Shown here: positions 1 through 8,658 of the stretch, piece after piece
Layout: each line of letters begins with the position of its first letter
Position numbering within the stretch: position 1 is the first letter of the stretch
Assembly: GCA_964557575.1 (NCBI GenBank)
Contig: CAZLBC010000023.1
Coordinates: 1 to 61,318, forward strand
Reading direction: 5' to 3'
Source of the DNA: CAZLBC01 sp964557575
GTDB lineage: Bacteria; Planctomycetota; Phycisphaerae; SM23-33
Length of the DNA: 61,318 bases
Program-made: the position numbers and the translations under genes
Notes under the pieces: generated by a model
The model's input: only the letters and a program-made list of their open reading frames with translations
Databases searched by the model: none
What the model was told of the DNA's origin: nothing

Positions 1-16
1 ACGTACATGCTGCAGG

Positions 17-38
17 AAAAGGTACCTGACCCCTTTTT
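17..38. repeat. REP-like palindromic fragment
   Basis: AAAAGG and CCTTTT arms flank a nine-base centre that contains CTGACC, followed by one more T. From memory, solo palindromes of this TGACCCC type occur near REP-associated transposases, and a related GGTCCGACCCC sequence lies near 19,275. It could equally be a terminator of an upstream gene outside the window. Confidence 0.3.
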
Positions 39-73
39 AATAATCGACATTTTTCATCATGCCGGTAATTTTT

Positions 74-100
74 ATAACCTACTTATAATAAAGTGGTTAT
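74..100. promoter_or_regulatory. Palindrome enclosing a TATAAT box upstream of rpoN
   Basis: ATAACC and ACTT are matched by AAGT and GGTTAT around the centre ATAATA, with one unpaired T. A perfect TATAAT (84-89) sits in the middle, so this could be an operator over a -10 box for rpoN. No good -35 box is visible. The remaining sequence between 1 and 240 is AT-rich and holds no gene I can support. Confidence 0.35.
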
Positions 101-240
101 AAAATTTAATACACGGGGTTCGATCGGTCGAAGCGGGATTATCTATCGATGGTTCTTCCATTGGCGGCAATTCAGGCATAGAATTTGTTAACGCGTTGAT
201 TCTGCGCGCGGTGTCACCGACCCCGATCAATGGCAGCGAT

Positions 241-1716
241 ATGAGACTCGATACATCACAGCAATTGAAACTGTCCCAGGAGATGCGGCTCTCCCCGCGG
301 ATCATCCAGGCGATGGAGATACTCCAGCTGAATGTCCTCGCCCTCGAAGAGCGGATCGACGCGGAACTGCAGTCGAACCCGGCCCTGGAGATACAGGAAA
401 ACGAGGAATCGATCGAAGCAACCGATGACGACGAGTGGGACGACCGCGGGGAGCGGGCGCTGGTCGTCGCCGAGAAGGGCGACAACACGGAGGATTTCGG
501 TCGCCTCGACAGCATGACCCGGGAGTACGGTGACGACTGCTTCTCGGAATCGTCCCCGGCGCCGTACCGCCCGCGCTACAGCGGCGACGGCAACCCGAAA
601 ATGGAGGCCATGGCCAATACCGCCGCCCCCGAGGAGACCCTCAACGAAAACCTTCACCGGCAATGGATGTTCACGGACGCCGACGAGGAACTCATCCGGA
701 TCGGCCGGACGATCATCGACGCGATCACCGAAGACGGGTACCTGCGGACCGGCCTCGACGAGATCGCCGCGTCTCTCGAACCCGCCCCGCCGCCGGAGAA
801 ACTTCTCGAGGCCCTCGGTCTCGTCCAGGGACTCGAGCCGGTGGGGGTCGGCGCCCGTGACCTGCGGGAATGCCTGCTGCTGCAACTGGCGGCCGCGGCG
901 GAGGCCGGCGAAGACGTCTACCTCGAGATGCAACTGGTCGGATCGTTCCTCCGCGAGATCGAGATGAACCACCTGCCCCTGATCGCCCGGCGAACCGGCC
1001 GGACCATCGAGGAGATCAAAGAGGCCATCGGGAACCTGGCGCGGCTCGACCCGCGTCCCGGTCTGCAGGTCGGACAACCCGGTTCGCCGGCGATTTATCC
1101 CGACGCGGTCGTGGAGGTCGGCGACGACGGCGGGATCGTCGTGTCGATCGGCGACGGGCGCTTTCCCCCCCTGACGATCAGCGAATACTGCCTGGAGAAA
1201 GCGCGCGACAAGACCGTGGATTCGTCGACCAAAAAATTCCTGAAGAAGAATATCCGCTCCGGACGGTGGATCCTCGAGGCGATCGCCCAGCGGCGCCACA
1301 CCCTCGGCCGGGTTATCGAGGAGGTCTTCGCGGTACAGCGCGATTTTCTCGACGAGGGACGGGAAGCCCTCAAGCCGCTGCCGATGGCCGACATCGCGGA
1401 GAAGGTGGGGGTGCACGTGGCGACCGTCAGCCGGGCGGTGGCCGACAAGTACGTCCAGACCCCCCAGGGTATTTTTCCCCTGAGAATGTTTTTCTCCGGG
1501 GGAACGACGACCGACGGCGGGCGGGAGATGAGCTGGGAAGCCGTCAAGGAAAAGCTGAAGGACATCGTGGACGGTGAAGACAAGTCCCGGCCGCTGAACG
1601 ATGAAAAACTCGCCGCCGCCCTCCGGGCGTCCGGTATCGACATCGCCCGGCGGACGGTGGCCAAGTACCGCAAGATCCTCGGCATACCTCCCGCCCGGAA
1701 TCGGCGGGAGTACTGA
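241..1716 (+). CDS. rpoN: RNA polymerase sigma-54 factor (RpoN)
   Basis: This 491-aa protein is the alternative sigma factor that directs RNA polymerase to -24/-12 promoters, where an AAA+ enhancer-binding protein is needed for opening. The N-terminal glutamine/leucine-rich activator region is clear (QQLKLSQEMRLSPRIIQAME), followed by an acidic stretch and the core-binding region. The C-terminus carries the diagnostic RpoN box (ARRTVAKYRKILGIP, about residues 470-484) that contacts the -24 element, and a helix-turn-helix lies before it (HVATVSRAVADKYVQT). The ATG at 241 is preferred over an in-frame upstream ATG at 196 because family members begin with this motif directly. No enhancer-binding protein or modulation factor adjoins it. 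Identification is secure; the exact start is slightly less so. Confidence 0.97.
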   Translation: MRLDTSQQLKLSQEMRLSPRIIQAMEILQLNVLALEERIDAELQSNPALEIQENEESIEATDDDEWDDRGERALVVAEKGDNTEDFGRLDSMTREYGDDCFSESSPAPYRPRYSGDGNPKMEAMANTAAPEETLNENLHRQWMFTDADEELIRIGRTIIDAITEDGYLRTGLDEIAASLEPAPPPEKLLEALGLVQGLEPVGVGARDLRECLLLQLAAAAEAGEDVYLEMQLVGSFLREIEMNHLPLIARRTGRTIEEIKEAIGNLARLDPRPGLQVGQPGSPAIYPDAVVEVGDDGGIVVSIGDGRFPPLTISEYCLEKARDKTVDSSTKKFLKKNIRSGRWILEAIAQRRHTLGRVIEEVFAVQRDFLDEGREALKPLPMADIAEKVGVHVATVSRAVADKYVQTPQGIFPLRMFFSGGTTTDGGREMSWEAVKEKLKDIVDGEDKSRPLNDEKLAAALRASGIDIARRTVAKYRKILGIPPARNRREY

Positions 1717-1733
1717 CCGGGCGGCGCCCGGCC

Positions 1734-2879
1734 TCAGCGTTCAATCGTTTCGAGTATCCGCAGGTAGCTCTCGTACCGCCGGGCGGGAAGGGCCCCGGAC
1801 GCGACCGCCGCGACGACCGCGCAATCCGGTTCGTGGGAGTGGGTGCAGTCGTTGAACCGGCAGCGGGGGGCGAATTCGTCGAACTCCGGGTAGTACCAGC
1901 GCAGCTCGGCCCGGTCGATGCTTACGCCCAGCTCGCGTATGCCGGGGGTATCGATAACCAGGCCGCCGCCCGGCAACTCGTAGACGCGGGCCTGGCTGGT
2001 GGTGTGCCGGCCCCGGTCGTCTTTTTCCCGGACCGGGCGCGTGGCCGCCGCGGCATCGGGGACGAGCGCGTTGACGAGGGTCGTTTTCCCCACGCCCGAT
2101 GCCCCCGCCAGCACGCTCTTTTTTCCCGCCAGAACCCCGCCCAGTTCCGCGACCCCGCGGCCGGTGAGGGCCGAGCAGAAAACCGCGGTGCCGCGCTGCC
2201 CGACGTCGTCGGCGATGGCGCGGCTCTCGTCGTCTTCATCGGCGAGATCCGTCTTGTTCAGGGCCAGTATCAGTTCCAGTTCGCCCCGTTCGGCGGCGAT
2301 CGTGAACCGGTCGATCAGGCCGCGGCGGATTCCGGGTTTCACGAGAGAGGCGACGACCAGGAGGCAATCCATGTTGGCGGCGATGACCTTGACGAACGGC
2401 TCGCTGAATTCATCGGTGCGGCGCCCCCGCCTGCTTTCAGGCCGCGCCAGCAGGGTCTTTCTCAGCCGGCGCGATACGATCATTCCCTCTTCGCGGTTCC
2501 GGTCCAGCTCCAGCCTGCCGTCGGTATGCCGGCCGTCGGGCAGTACAACGGTCACGCTGTCGCCGACGGCGAGCGGCGTGGTGTTCTCGTATCCCTCGGG
2601 AGGCCTATATGTCTTTGCTATACCGCATTTTATAGATTTTTGCGCGGCCGTCGTGCGCACGACGGCCGCGTGCCTGAAAACACCGGTGACCATGCCCTCG
2701 ACGGTATTCCCGGTCTCCGCATCGCCCGACCGGACGGCGAAACTCCCGTCGCCGAGCTTCACTTCCCGCCGGCTCAGGCTCTCGCGGCTGGGTGCGGCGC
2801 CCTCCTCGTCGCGACCGGACTCGTAGCGCTTGACCCAGTCCTTGATACGCCGTCGTGATTTTCCTTTATCTCTCTTCAT
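1734..2879 (-). CDS. rsgA: Ribosome small-subunit biogenesis GTPase RsgA
   Basis: RsgA is a circularly permuted GTPase that checks maturation of the 30S decoding centre. The 381-aa protein has an N-terminal OB-like region with a basic extension (KRDKGKSRRRIKDWVKR), then the permuted G motifs in the order G4 (NKTD), G1 (GASGVGKTT) and G3 (DTPG). A C-terminal zinc-binding knuckle, CRFNDCTHSHEPDC, follows. The order G4 before G1 is diagnostic. The gene converges on rpoN with 17 bp between stops. The basic N-terminal extension is longer than in E. coli and probably contacts rRNA. A candidate promoter lies at 2926-2954. Confidence 0.96.
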   Translation of the reverse strand: MKRDKGKSRRRIKDWVKRYESGRDEEGAAPSRESLSRREVKLGDGSFAVRSGDAETGNTVEGMVTGVFRHAAVVRTTAAQKSIKCGIAKTYRPPEGYENTTPLAVGDSVTVVLPDGRHTDGRLELDRNREEGMIVSRRLRKTLLARPESRRGRRTDEFSEPFVKVIAANMDCLLVVASLVKPGIRRGLIDRFTIAAERGELELILALNKTDLADEDDESRAIADDVGQRGTAVFCSALTGRGVAELGGVLAGKKSVLAGASGVGKTTLVNALVPDAAAATRPVREKDDRGRHTTSQARVYELPGGGLVIDTPGIRELGVSIDRAELRWYYPEFDEFAPRCRFNDCTHSHEPDCAVVAAVASGALPARRYESYLRILETIER

Positions 2880-2925
2880 CGCCGCACTGCCGCCACCGCA
2901 AACGCCGTGAATCGAACGGCACTAT

Positions 2926-2954
2926 AGTATACCGCAATATCGAGCGCGGTTTAA
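2926..2954 (-). promoter_or_regulatory. Candidate rsgA promoter
   Basis: Read on the minus strand: TTAAAC (2954-2949), a 17-bp spacer, then TATACT (2931-2926). The -10 box is five of six to consensus and the -35 is weak. It would give a short leader before the rsgA start at 2879. Confidence 0.4.
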
Positions 2955-2970
2955 CGGCGCCATTGCAATC

Positions 2971-2998
2971 TTGCAAATTATGGCGAAACCCTTATTAT
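2971..2998 (+). promoter_or_regulatory. Candidate promoter for the PpiD/SurA-like gene
   Basis: TTGCAA, a 16-bp spacer and TATTAT lie about 60 bases ahead of the ATG at 3059. It is back to back with the rsgA promoter, giving a compact divergent control region. Confidence 0.45.
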
Positions 2999-3058
2999 TT
3001 CACCCTTCGCCTTTGCCGGTCGGGCCGCCTGCCGGACCGACGCACAGGAGCATACACA

Positions 3059-5068
3059 ATGACTTTTAAATTCTTCCGTAAAAGACAGAAAATGATATTC
3101 GCCTTCATGGCCCTCCTGATGGTGTTCTTCCTGATCGGATCCATGGGCCTGTCGATTATCTTCGAACCCTCCGCCGGCGAGCGGCGGGTGATCGCCGCGG
3201 GCGACGGTTTCGAGATCGATACCGGCGCGGTCGGTCGGGCCGAACTGGATCTCAGGATTCTCCGGCTCCTCGCCGCGTACATGGCCCCCGACGAGGCGGC
3301 CGTGAAGCGACTCGAGGAAGAAAACATCCCCGCCTTCCTGCGGGCCCGGTACGTTTCCCGGATCAGGCAGATGCTTCTTGCCGAGACTCTCGGCGGCGCG
3401 GAACTGGCCGGCGTTCTGACCGCCCTGCCGCGCTGCGGGAGCAGCCAGGACGAGGCGGCGGTCAACTTCGCCGTGCTCCTCGCCGAGGCGCGCGGGGCCG
3501 GCGTCGGGGTGACCGCTGACGAGGTCGAAAACCTGGTCGCGGTCATGAATACCGCCGAACACTTCGACTTCGAGCGGGCGGCGCTGGAACTGCGGCAACG
3601 CGGGGACACGATGACCAGGAGCAACGTACTGACGGCCCTGTCGCACGTCCTGGCCGTCTACAAGCGGTACCGCAGCGCGGCGATCCTCCCCCCGCCCGGC
3701 GAGCAGCAGCTCCTGGAGATATTCCGCGATATCAGAGAGAAGATCTCGGTCGCGGTCCTCCGAATCGACGCCGGCCGGTTCGCGGACCGGGTGGAAAAAC
3801 CCACCCCCGCCGACCGCGAAAAGACGTTCGCGACCTACCGCGAATACGAGGCGGGGGTATGCCGGGACGCCCGGGAATTCACCTTCGGCTACCGCGTGCC
3901 GGCGAAGGAAAAGACCGCGTACCTCCACGTCGACCGGGAGGCCCTGGCCCGGGCGGGCGGCGAGACCGACGCCGGACAGGACTATCGCGCGTTTGTCGGC
4001 GACGTCCGCAGCGCCCTGAACCGGGAGACCGCCGGCGCGGGCGTCACGGCGGAAAACGCGGCCGCGGCCTACGAAGCCGTCGAGAACTATTTCACGAAAC
4101 CGGACGCGGCGGCCGCTCTCCTGTCGCGGCGGATCGGCGTCGTCGCGATCCCGAAAACGCCGCTGAAAGAGGCGGTACGCACCCTGGCGCTGCTGGCCGG
4201 ATCGGCCGTCGACAGGATCTGTTTCCCCTGGGGCGCCCACGGGAAGATCAATATCTCCCCGGACGTCAAGGTCACCCTCGCCCTCACCGATGCGACCCTC
4301 GAAGACGCCCTCGTCGCGATTCGCAAGCAGATTCCGGATCTCCCCGCTATCACGTGGAGCGTTTGCCGGGGATACGAGAAGACGCTCTTCCCCGTCTCCG
4401 GTAGCCGGCTGTTCCCGGTCACCGCCGGTGTCACGGAGATGCTGACCGAAGAGGAGCGCGGCACGCATCCCCGGCTCTCCGCCGTGTGGAAAGCGGAATT
4501 CAAGACCGTCGTGGCGTCCGTGAATTCGGCGGTGCCCGAGACCATGACCGGCGAACTCGCCGACATCGTCACGGCGGACTGCCTGACCCGAAAGGCCTTC
4601 GCGCTTGCCGTGGAAAAGGCCGGGACGCTGACCGCCCCCGCCGCCATGACGGCCTTCGCCGAAAAGAACGGGATCGCGTTGATCACCACCGGGCTCTTTT
4701 CCCGGGACGACCGGTACGGCGGCGCCCTTTCCGAACTGGCGTTCGAATACCCGGACACGAGCGAATACTTCATCAAGCGCGTCTTCGCGCTCCAGTCACC
4801 CGCGGACCTGGAAGCCGACTACCCGCCGGCGTCCGCGCAGGCGTCCGTCATCCCCGCCGCGGCCGAGGAAACCGTGTACGTGGTCCGGCGGGTCGATTTC
4901 AGGCCCGCCCTGCAATCCGATTTCACGGGCGGCAAAGACCTCAACCGCGGCAGCCTGTCGGCGAGCATCTCCCGGCGCGGGCGGTTTGCCGCGATGTCGA
5001 CCTGGTTCAACCCGGAACATATCAGGAAACGGACGGGATTCCGCCTGGTGACCCCGGGTGATGAATGA
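3059..5068 (+). CDS. Membrane-anchored PpiD/SurA-like protein
   Basis: A 669-aa protein with a short basic N-terminus (FKFFRKRQK), one strong membrane helix at about residues 12-34 and a large periplasmic part. The layout resembles PpiD and planctomycete proteins with a SurA-type N-terminal domain: one anchor, helical residues 45-240, then a region rich in E/A/R. I do not recognise a clean parvulin (PPIC) domain, so chaperone function is only an inference. The translation could run upstream to 2855, but the ATG at 3059 follows CAGGAG and directly precedes the anchor. It is followed by a tRNA gene with its own promoter. A role in envelope protein folding or export quality control is plausible but not shown. 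Confidence 0.6.
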   Translation: MTFKFFRKRQKMIFAFMALLMVFFLIGSMGLSIIFEPSAGERRVIAAGDGFEIDTGAVGRAELDLRILRLLAAYMAPDEAAVKRLEEENIPAFLRARYVSRIRQMLLAETLGGAELAGVLTALPRCGSSQDEAAVNFAVLLAEARGAGVGVTADEVENLVAVMNTAEHFDFERAALELRQRGDTMTRSNVLTALSHVLAVYKRYRSAAILPPPGEQQLLEIFRDIREKISVAVLRIDAGRFADRVEKPTPADREKTFATYREYEAGVCRDAREFTFGYRVPAKEKTAYLHVDREALARAGGETDAGQDYRAFVGDVRSALNRETAGAGVTAENAAAAYEAVENYFTKPDAAAALLSRRIGVVAIPKTPLKEAVRTLALLAGSAVDRICFPWGAHGKINISPDVKVTLALTDATLEDALVAIRKQIPDLPAITWSVCRGYEKTLFPVSGSRLFPVTAGVTEMLTEEERGTHPRLSAVWKAEFKTVVASVNSAVPETMTGELADIVTADCLTRKAFALAVEKAGTLTAPAAMTAFAEKNGIALITTGLFSRDDRYGGALSELAFEYPDTSEYFIKRVFALQSPADLEADYPPASAQASVIPAAAEETVYVVRRVDFRPALQSDFTGGKDLNRGSLSASISRRGRFAAMSTWFNPEHIRKRTGFRLVTPGDE

Positions 5069-5093
5069 AACCGGCGGGCGGCGGCGATTCCCC

Positions 5094-5121
5094 TTGACAC
5101 GGGGATATAATGATATAGATT
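5094..5121 (+). promoter_or_regulatory. tRNA-Phe promoter
   Basis: A perfect TTGACA (5094-5099) is followed after 16 bp by TAGATT (5116-5121). The predicted start falls about 10 bases before the mature tRNA. A TATAAT at 5106-5111 is too close to the -35 box to be the partner. Confidence 0.6.
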
Positions 5122-5138
5122 TTCTGGTTGCCGCGCGC

Positions 5139-5211
5139 GGCTAGGTAGCTCAGTCGGTAGAGCACCGCACTGAAAATGCGGGTGTCGCTGGTTCGATTCC
5201 AGTCCTAGCCA
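5139..5211 (+). tRNA. tRNA-Phe (GAA)
   Basis: A 73-nt cloverleaf. The acceptor arms GGCTAGG and CCTAGCC pair perfectly. The D-arm contains AGCTCAGTCGGTAGAGC, the anticodon loop is CTGAAAA (anticodon GAA), and the T-arm contains GGTTCGATTCC. The discriminator base is A and the CCA tail is not encoded, so it must be added by a nucleotidyltransferase. A strong promoter precedes it and a hairpin terminator follows. Confidence 0.97.
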
Positions 5212-5219
5212 GTATTCCT

Positions 5220-5248
5220 GCCGGCGGTATTCACCGCCGCCGGCTTTT
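5220..5248 (+). terminator. Intrinsic terminator after tRNA-Phe
   Basis: GCCGGCGG pairs with CCGCCGGC and a TTTT run follows. It lies between the tRNA and the S41 peptidase gene. The ribosome-binding site of the peptidase (GAAGGA) begins just after it. Confidence 0.7.
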
Positions 5249-5260
5249 CCCGAAGGACGC

Positions 5261-6745
5261 ATGCCGAGAAAAAACGTGATATGGCTCCTGGTGCTCGCGG
5301 CGGTGCCGGCGGGGGTTATACTCCTGAGTCTCGACCGCGAGGAAAACACTCCCGTGACGCCCGGCGGGGGCGATTCCCGTTTCCGGCCGGTGCGCGACGC
5401 TTACGACTACATTCGGGAACGCTACTACCGGGAGCTGGAAGACGAAACGCTGCAGCAGGGGGCGGTCAGGGGCATGGTTGACGGGCTCGACCAATTTTCC
5501 GCGTGGTTTCCCGCCGGGGCGCCGCGCCGGCGGCTCTACCGGGAACTGACCGGCAGACGATGCGGGATCGGCCTGGTATGCCGGTTCCGGGACGCCGACG
5601 CGCGGCGCGTCGCGGGTCCCGCGGGGCTGGAGGTCGCGGGGCCGATCGCCGGTTCCCCGGCCCACCGGCAGGGGCTTTACCGGGGAACCAGGATCCTGGC
5701 GATAAACGGCGTCGCGGCGGCGGGGCTCACCGCGTCCCAGGTCGAGAATATCACGGGCGGCACGGAGGGCGACACGATCGCGCTGCGGATTCTCCGCCCC
5801 GGCCGCACCGCTCCGGAAACCGTCACCCTCGCCTGCGCCATCTATCCCGTCGACACCGTCAGGGGCCTCTGGCGGACGGCGGCGGACGCCTGGGCGATGC
5901 AGATCACCCCGGCACCGGGCCGGGACCGCGACGACGCCGGCCCCCGCGATACCATCTATTATCTGCGGATCACGGAATTCTGCCGGCGGACAAAGCCCCG
6001 GCTCGAAGAAGCGCTCGGGTCAATGGCGTCCCCGGCGGGTATCATCGTCGACCTGCGGGACAACCCCGGCGGATTCCTCGACGAGGGTATCGCCGTCGCC
6101 GACATGTTCCTGGCCGACGGCGTTATCGTCCGCGTACGCCGGCGCGGCGGCCGGGTCACCGTTTACCGCGCGCACGGCGACACTCCCTACACCGCCATAC
6201 CCCTGGCCGTGCTGGTCAATGAGCAGACCGGCTCGGCCGCCGAACTCGTTGCCGCGGCCCTCGCGGAGAACTGCCGGGCCGTCCTCGTCGGCCGCCGCAC
6301 CCAGGGCAAGGGATGCGTGCAGACCATGGTGGAACTCGACGCCGGCCTCGGGAGACTCAACCTGACGACCGCGGAATTCTTCACGGATCCCGACCGGCCG
6401 ATCCAGAAGGTCGCGGGATCCGAGCAGTGGGGGGTCGAACCCCAGGTCTTCGCCGCGATGACGCCCGCGCGGCGGGACGACTACCGCCGCCTGCGGCGGC
6501 TGCTCGACACGGTCCCGCCCCCCGGCGAGCACCGTCCCGTGCCCGCCAGCGGCCCCGCCCGCGGGAGCGGGAGTCTGCGGCGCCGCCTGCTCGATACCGA
6601 CACGCAACTCGCGCGGGCCCTGGACATCATTGCAGACGAGGATGCCTACCGCCGGGCGATCGCCGCGCTGAAACAGCGCAGGAAAAAAGAGCGCCGAAAA
6701 AGAGAAGGAGCCCCGCCCCCGGCGGAGGACGGCGATGGGCGGTAG
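5261..6745 (+). CDS. S41-family C-terminal processing peptidase
   Basis: A 494-aa Prc/CtpA-like serine protease. Residues 5-23 form an N-terminal signal anchor, so the enzyme acts in the periplasm. A small helical region (40-85) is followed by a PDZ domain (about 100-185) and the S41 catalytic domain. The nucleophile is Ser325 in NEQTGSAAE and the general base is Lys350 in GRRTQGKG, with the 25-residue spacing seen in Prc. Family members trim C-termini of envelope proteins or degrade tagged ones. The C-terminus ends in a charged tail (KQRRKKERRKREG). The GAAGGA ribosome-binding site sits 6 bp before the ATG. It overlaps tsaD by 11 bp, so the two are probably co-translated, though their jobs are unrelated. 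Confidence 0.92.
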   Translation: MPRKNVIWLLVLAAVPAGVILLSLDREENTPVTPGGGDSRFRPVRDAYDYIRERYYRELEDETLQQGAVRGMVDGLDQFSAWFPAGAPRRRLYRELTGRRCGIGLVCRFRDADARRVAGPAGLEVAGPIAGSPAHRQGLYRGTRILAINGVAAAGLTASQVENITGGTEGDTIALRILRPGRTAPETVTLACAIYPVDTVRGLWRTAADAWAMQITPAPGRDRDDAGPRDTIYYLRITEFCRRTKPRLEEALGSMASPAGIIVDLRDNPGGFLDEGIAVADMFLADGVIVRVRRRGGRVTVYRAHGDTPYTAIPLAVLVNEQTGSAAELVAAALAENCRAVLVGRRTQGKGCVQTMVELDAGLGRLNLTTAEFFTDPDRPIQKVAGSEQWGVEPQVFAAMTPARRDDYRRLRRLLDTVPPPGEHRPVPASGPARGSGSLRRRLLDTDTQLARALDIIADEDAYRRAIAALKQRRKKERRKREGAPPPAEDGDGR

Positions 6746-7787
6746 ACAAGAGCTGATCCTCGGCATCGAGAGCAGTTGCGACGAAACGGGCTGCGCGGTC
6801 GTCGCGGGCGGGCGCGACGTCCGCGCAAACCGGGTCGCCAGCCAGGTAGACCTTCACGCCCGGTTCGGGGGGGTGGTCCCCGAGGTCGCCTCGCGGGCAC
6901 ACCTGGAAGTCATCACCGCGATAATCGACGACGCCCTGGAAGAATCCGGGACCGCGGCGCCGGACATCGCCGCGGTCGCGGTCGCCAACGAGCCGGGACT
7001 GATCGGATCGCTGCTGGTGGGGCTCTCGGCCGCCAAGGCGCTGGCCTGGGGATGGTCGAAACCCCTGATCGGCGTCAACCACATCCACGCCCACGCCTGC
7101 GCACCCGCCCTCGCGGGCGACCCGGTGACCTACCCCGCGGCGGCCCTGGTCTGCAGCGGCGGGCACACGTCGCTCTACCACTGCCGCGGCCCCGCGGACC
7201 TGCAACTCCTCGGCGCCACGATCGACGACGCCGCCGGCGAGGCCTTCGACAAGGTCGCGACAATCCTGGGCCTCGGCTATCCCGGCGGGCCCGCCGTGGA
7301 TCGGGCGGCCGCGGGCGGCGACCCCCGGGCGGTCGCGTTCCCCCGCACGCTCCTCGACCCGTCTTCCCTCGACTTCTCGTTCAGCGGGTTGAAGACGGCG
7401 GTCCGCTACCACGTCGAGGGCGTGCCCGGGACGGCCGCCGCGCCCGGCGCGCGGCGGGGGAGAGAATGCCTCGACGACACCGCGATCCGCGACATCGCGG
7501 CGAGCTTCCAGCAGGCGGTCGTGGACGTCCTGATCGAAAAGCTCCGCCGGGCCGTCGAGCGGACCGCGGCGGCCTCGATTATCATCGGCGGCGGCGTCGC
7601 CGCCAATACCGCCCTCCGCGCCGCGGCGGCGGAACTGGCGCGGGAAACGGGATGCCCGCTGCATTGCCCGCCGCCGGCGTACTGCACGGACAACGCCGCG
7701 ATGATCGCGGCGCTGGGCTGGCATCACTTCACACGCGGCGCCGTATCCGGTCTGGACCTGGCGGCCGCCGCCACGATCAAGCGCTGA
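6735..7787 (+). CDS. tsaD: tRNA N6-adenosine threonylcarbamoyltransferase TsaD
   Basis: TsaD transfers the threonylcarbamoyl group from its adenylate to A37 of ANN-decoding tRNAs, with TsaB and TsaE as partners. The 350-aa protein starts with the ASKHA signature LGIESSCDETGCAVV. It has the metal-binding motif NHIHAHA (about residue 113), the glycine-rich CSGGHTSL and the C-terminal GGGVAANTALR. Length and motifs match the family closely. The ATG lies inside the end of the upstream protease gene. The paralogous Kae1-like fold also occurs in the HypF-type gene at 16,566, but the motifs here are those of TsaD. Confidence 0.97.
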   Translation: MGGRQELILGIESSCDETGCAVVAGGRDVRANRVASQVDLHARFGGVVPEVASRAHLEVITAIIDDALEESGTAAPDIAAVAVANEPGLIGSLLVGLSAAKALAWGWSKPLIGVNHIHAHACAPALAGDPVTYPAAALVCSGGHTSLYHCRGPADLQLLGATIDDAAGEAFDKVATILGLGYPGGPAVDRAAAGGDPRAVAFPRTLLDPSSLDFSFSGLKTAVRYHVEGVPGTAAAPGARRGRECLDDTAIRDIAASFQQAVVDVLIEKLRRAVERTAAASIIIGGGVAANTALRAAAAELARETGCPLHCPPPAYCTDNAAMIAALGWHHFTRGAVSGLDLAAAATIKR

Positions 7788-7866
7788 GGAAAAACAGGGT
7801 GGCCAAGCCGTTTCTCCCGCGGTATGCTGTTGCTTGACCGCCGACGAAAGCGAGGAAGCGAGCACC

Positions 7867-8658
7867 ATGGACGAAACAACGATCCGCACCATGCTGCAGG
7901 AGCTCGCCGCGGGCCGCCTGACGGTGGACGCGGCGGTCGCCGCCCTGCGGGGCATGCCGTTCGAGCAGATCGCCGACGCCCGTATCGACCACCACCGGAC
8001 CCTGCGGTGCGGGTTCGGCGAGGTTATCTTCTGCGCCGGGAAAACGGTGCAGCAGGTCCGGGACATTTTCACGCGCCTCGCGGACCGGACGGGCGTCGTG
8101 CTCGCCACCCGTGCGACCGACGAGATGTACGCCGCGGTCACGGCCGATTGCCCCGACGCGGCGTACCACGGCGCGGCCGCCGCCATCTCCATTGACCGCA
8201 GCGGAAAGGAACCCGCCGGACACGTGGCCGTCGTCGCCGCGGGCACCAGCGATCTGCCCGTCGCCGAGGAAGCCCGGGTGACGGCCGAGACGATGGGCGC
8301 GGCGGTCACCACGCACTACGACGTGGGCGTCGCCGGTCTCCATCGCCTCCTGGCCGACCGGGAAAAAATCGACCGGGCGAACGCCGTGGTGGCCGTGGCC
8401 GGGATGGAGGGGGCCCTCGCCAGCGTCGTCGGCGGCCTGGTATCCGCTCCGGTCATCGGCGTTCCCACGTCGATCGGCTACGGGGCGAACTTCGGGGGCG
8501 TCTCGGCGCTGCTGACCATGCTCAACAGTTGCGCGTCGGGGGTCACGGTGGTCAACATCGACAACGGCTTCGCCGGCGGCTACTGCGCGGCGATGATCAA
8601 CGCCCGGGTCCTGGCCGGCGGATCCGGCGGCGGGGACACCGCGGGGAACGGGACATGA
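7867..8658 (+). CDS. larB: LarB-type pyridinium-3,5-biscarboxylate synthase
   Basis: LarB carboxylates and hydrolyses nicotinic acid adenine dinucleotide in the first step of nickel-pincer cofactor (NPN) synthesis. The 263-aa protein has a helical N-terminal domain (residues 1-100) and a PurE-like Rossmann domain beginning at HVAVVAAGTSDLPVAEEA. It ends with GVPTSIGYGANFGGVSALLTMLNSCASGV split over the PurE-like active site. The ATG at 7867 follows GAGGA; a TTG 33 bases upstream is less likely. Its stop overlaps the nnrD start as ATGA. LarC and LarE are not in this window. Solitary larB genes are common, and the role then is less certain. Confidence 0.9.
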   Translation: MDETTIRTMLQELAAGRLTVDAAVAALRGMPFEQIADARIDHHRTLRCGFGEVIFCAGKTVQQVRDIFTRLADRTGVVLATRATDEMYAAVTADCPDAAYHGAAAAISIDRSGKEPAGHVAVVAAGTSDLPVAEEARVTAETMGAAVTTHYDVGVAGLHRLLADREKIDRANAVVAVAGMEGALASVVGGLVSAPVIGVPTSIGYGANFGGVSALLTMLNSCASGVTVVNIDNGFAGGYCAAMINARVLAGGSGGGDTAGNGT

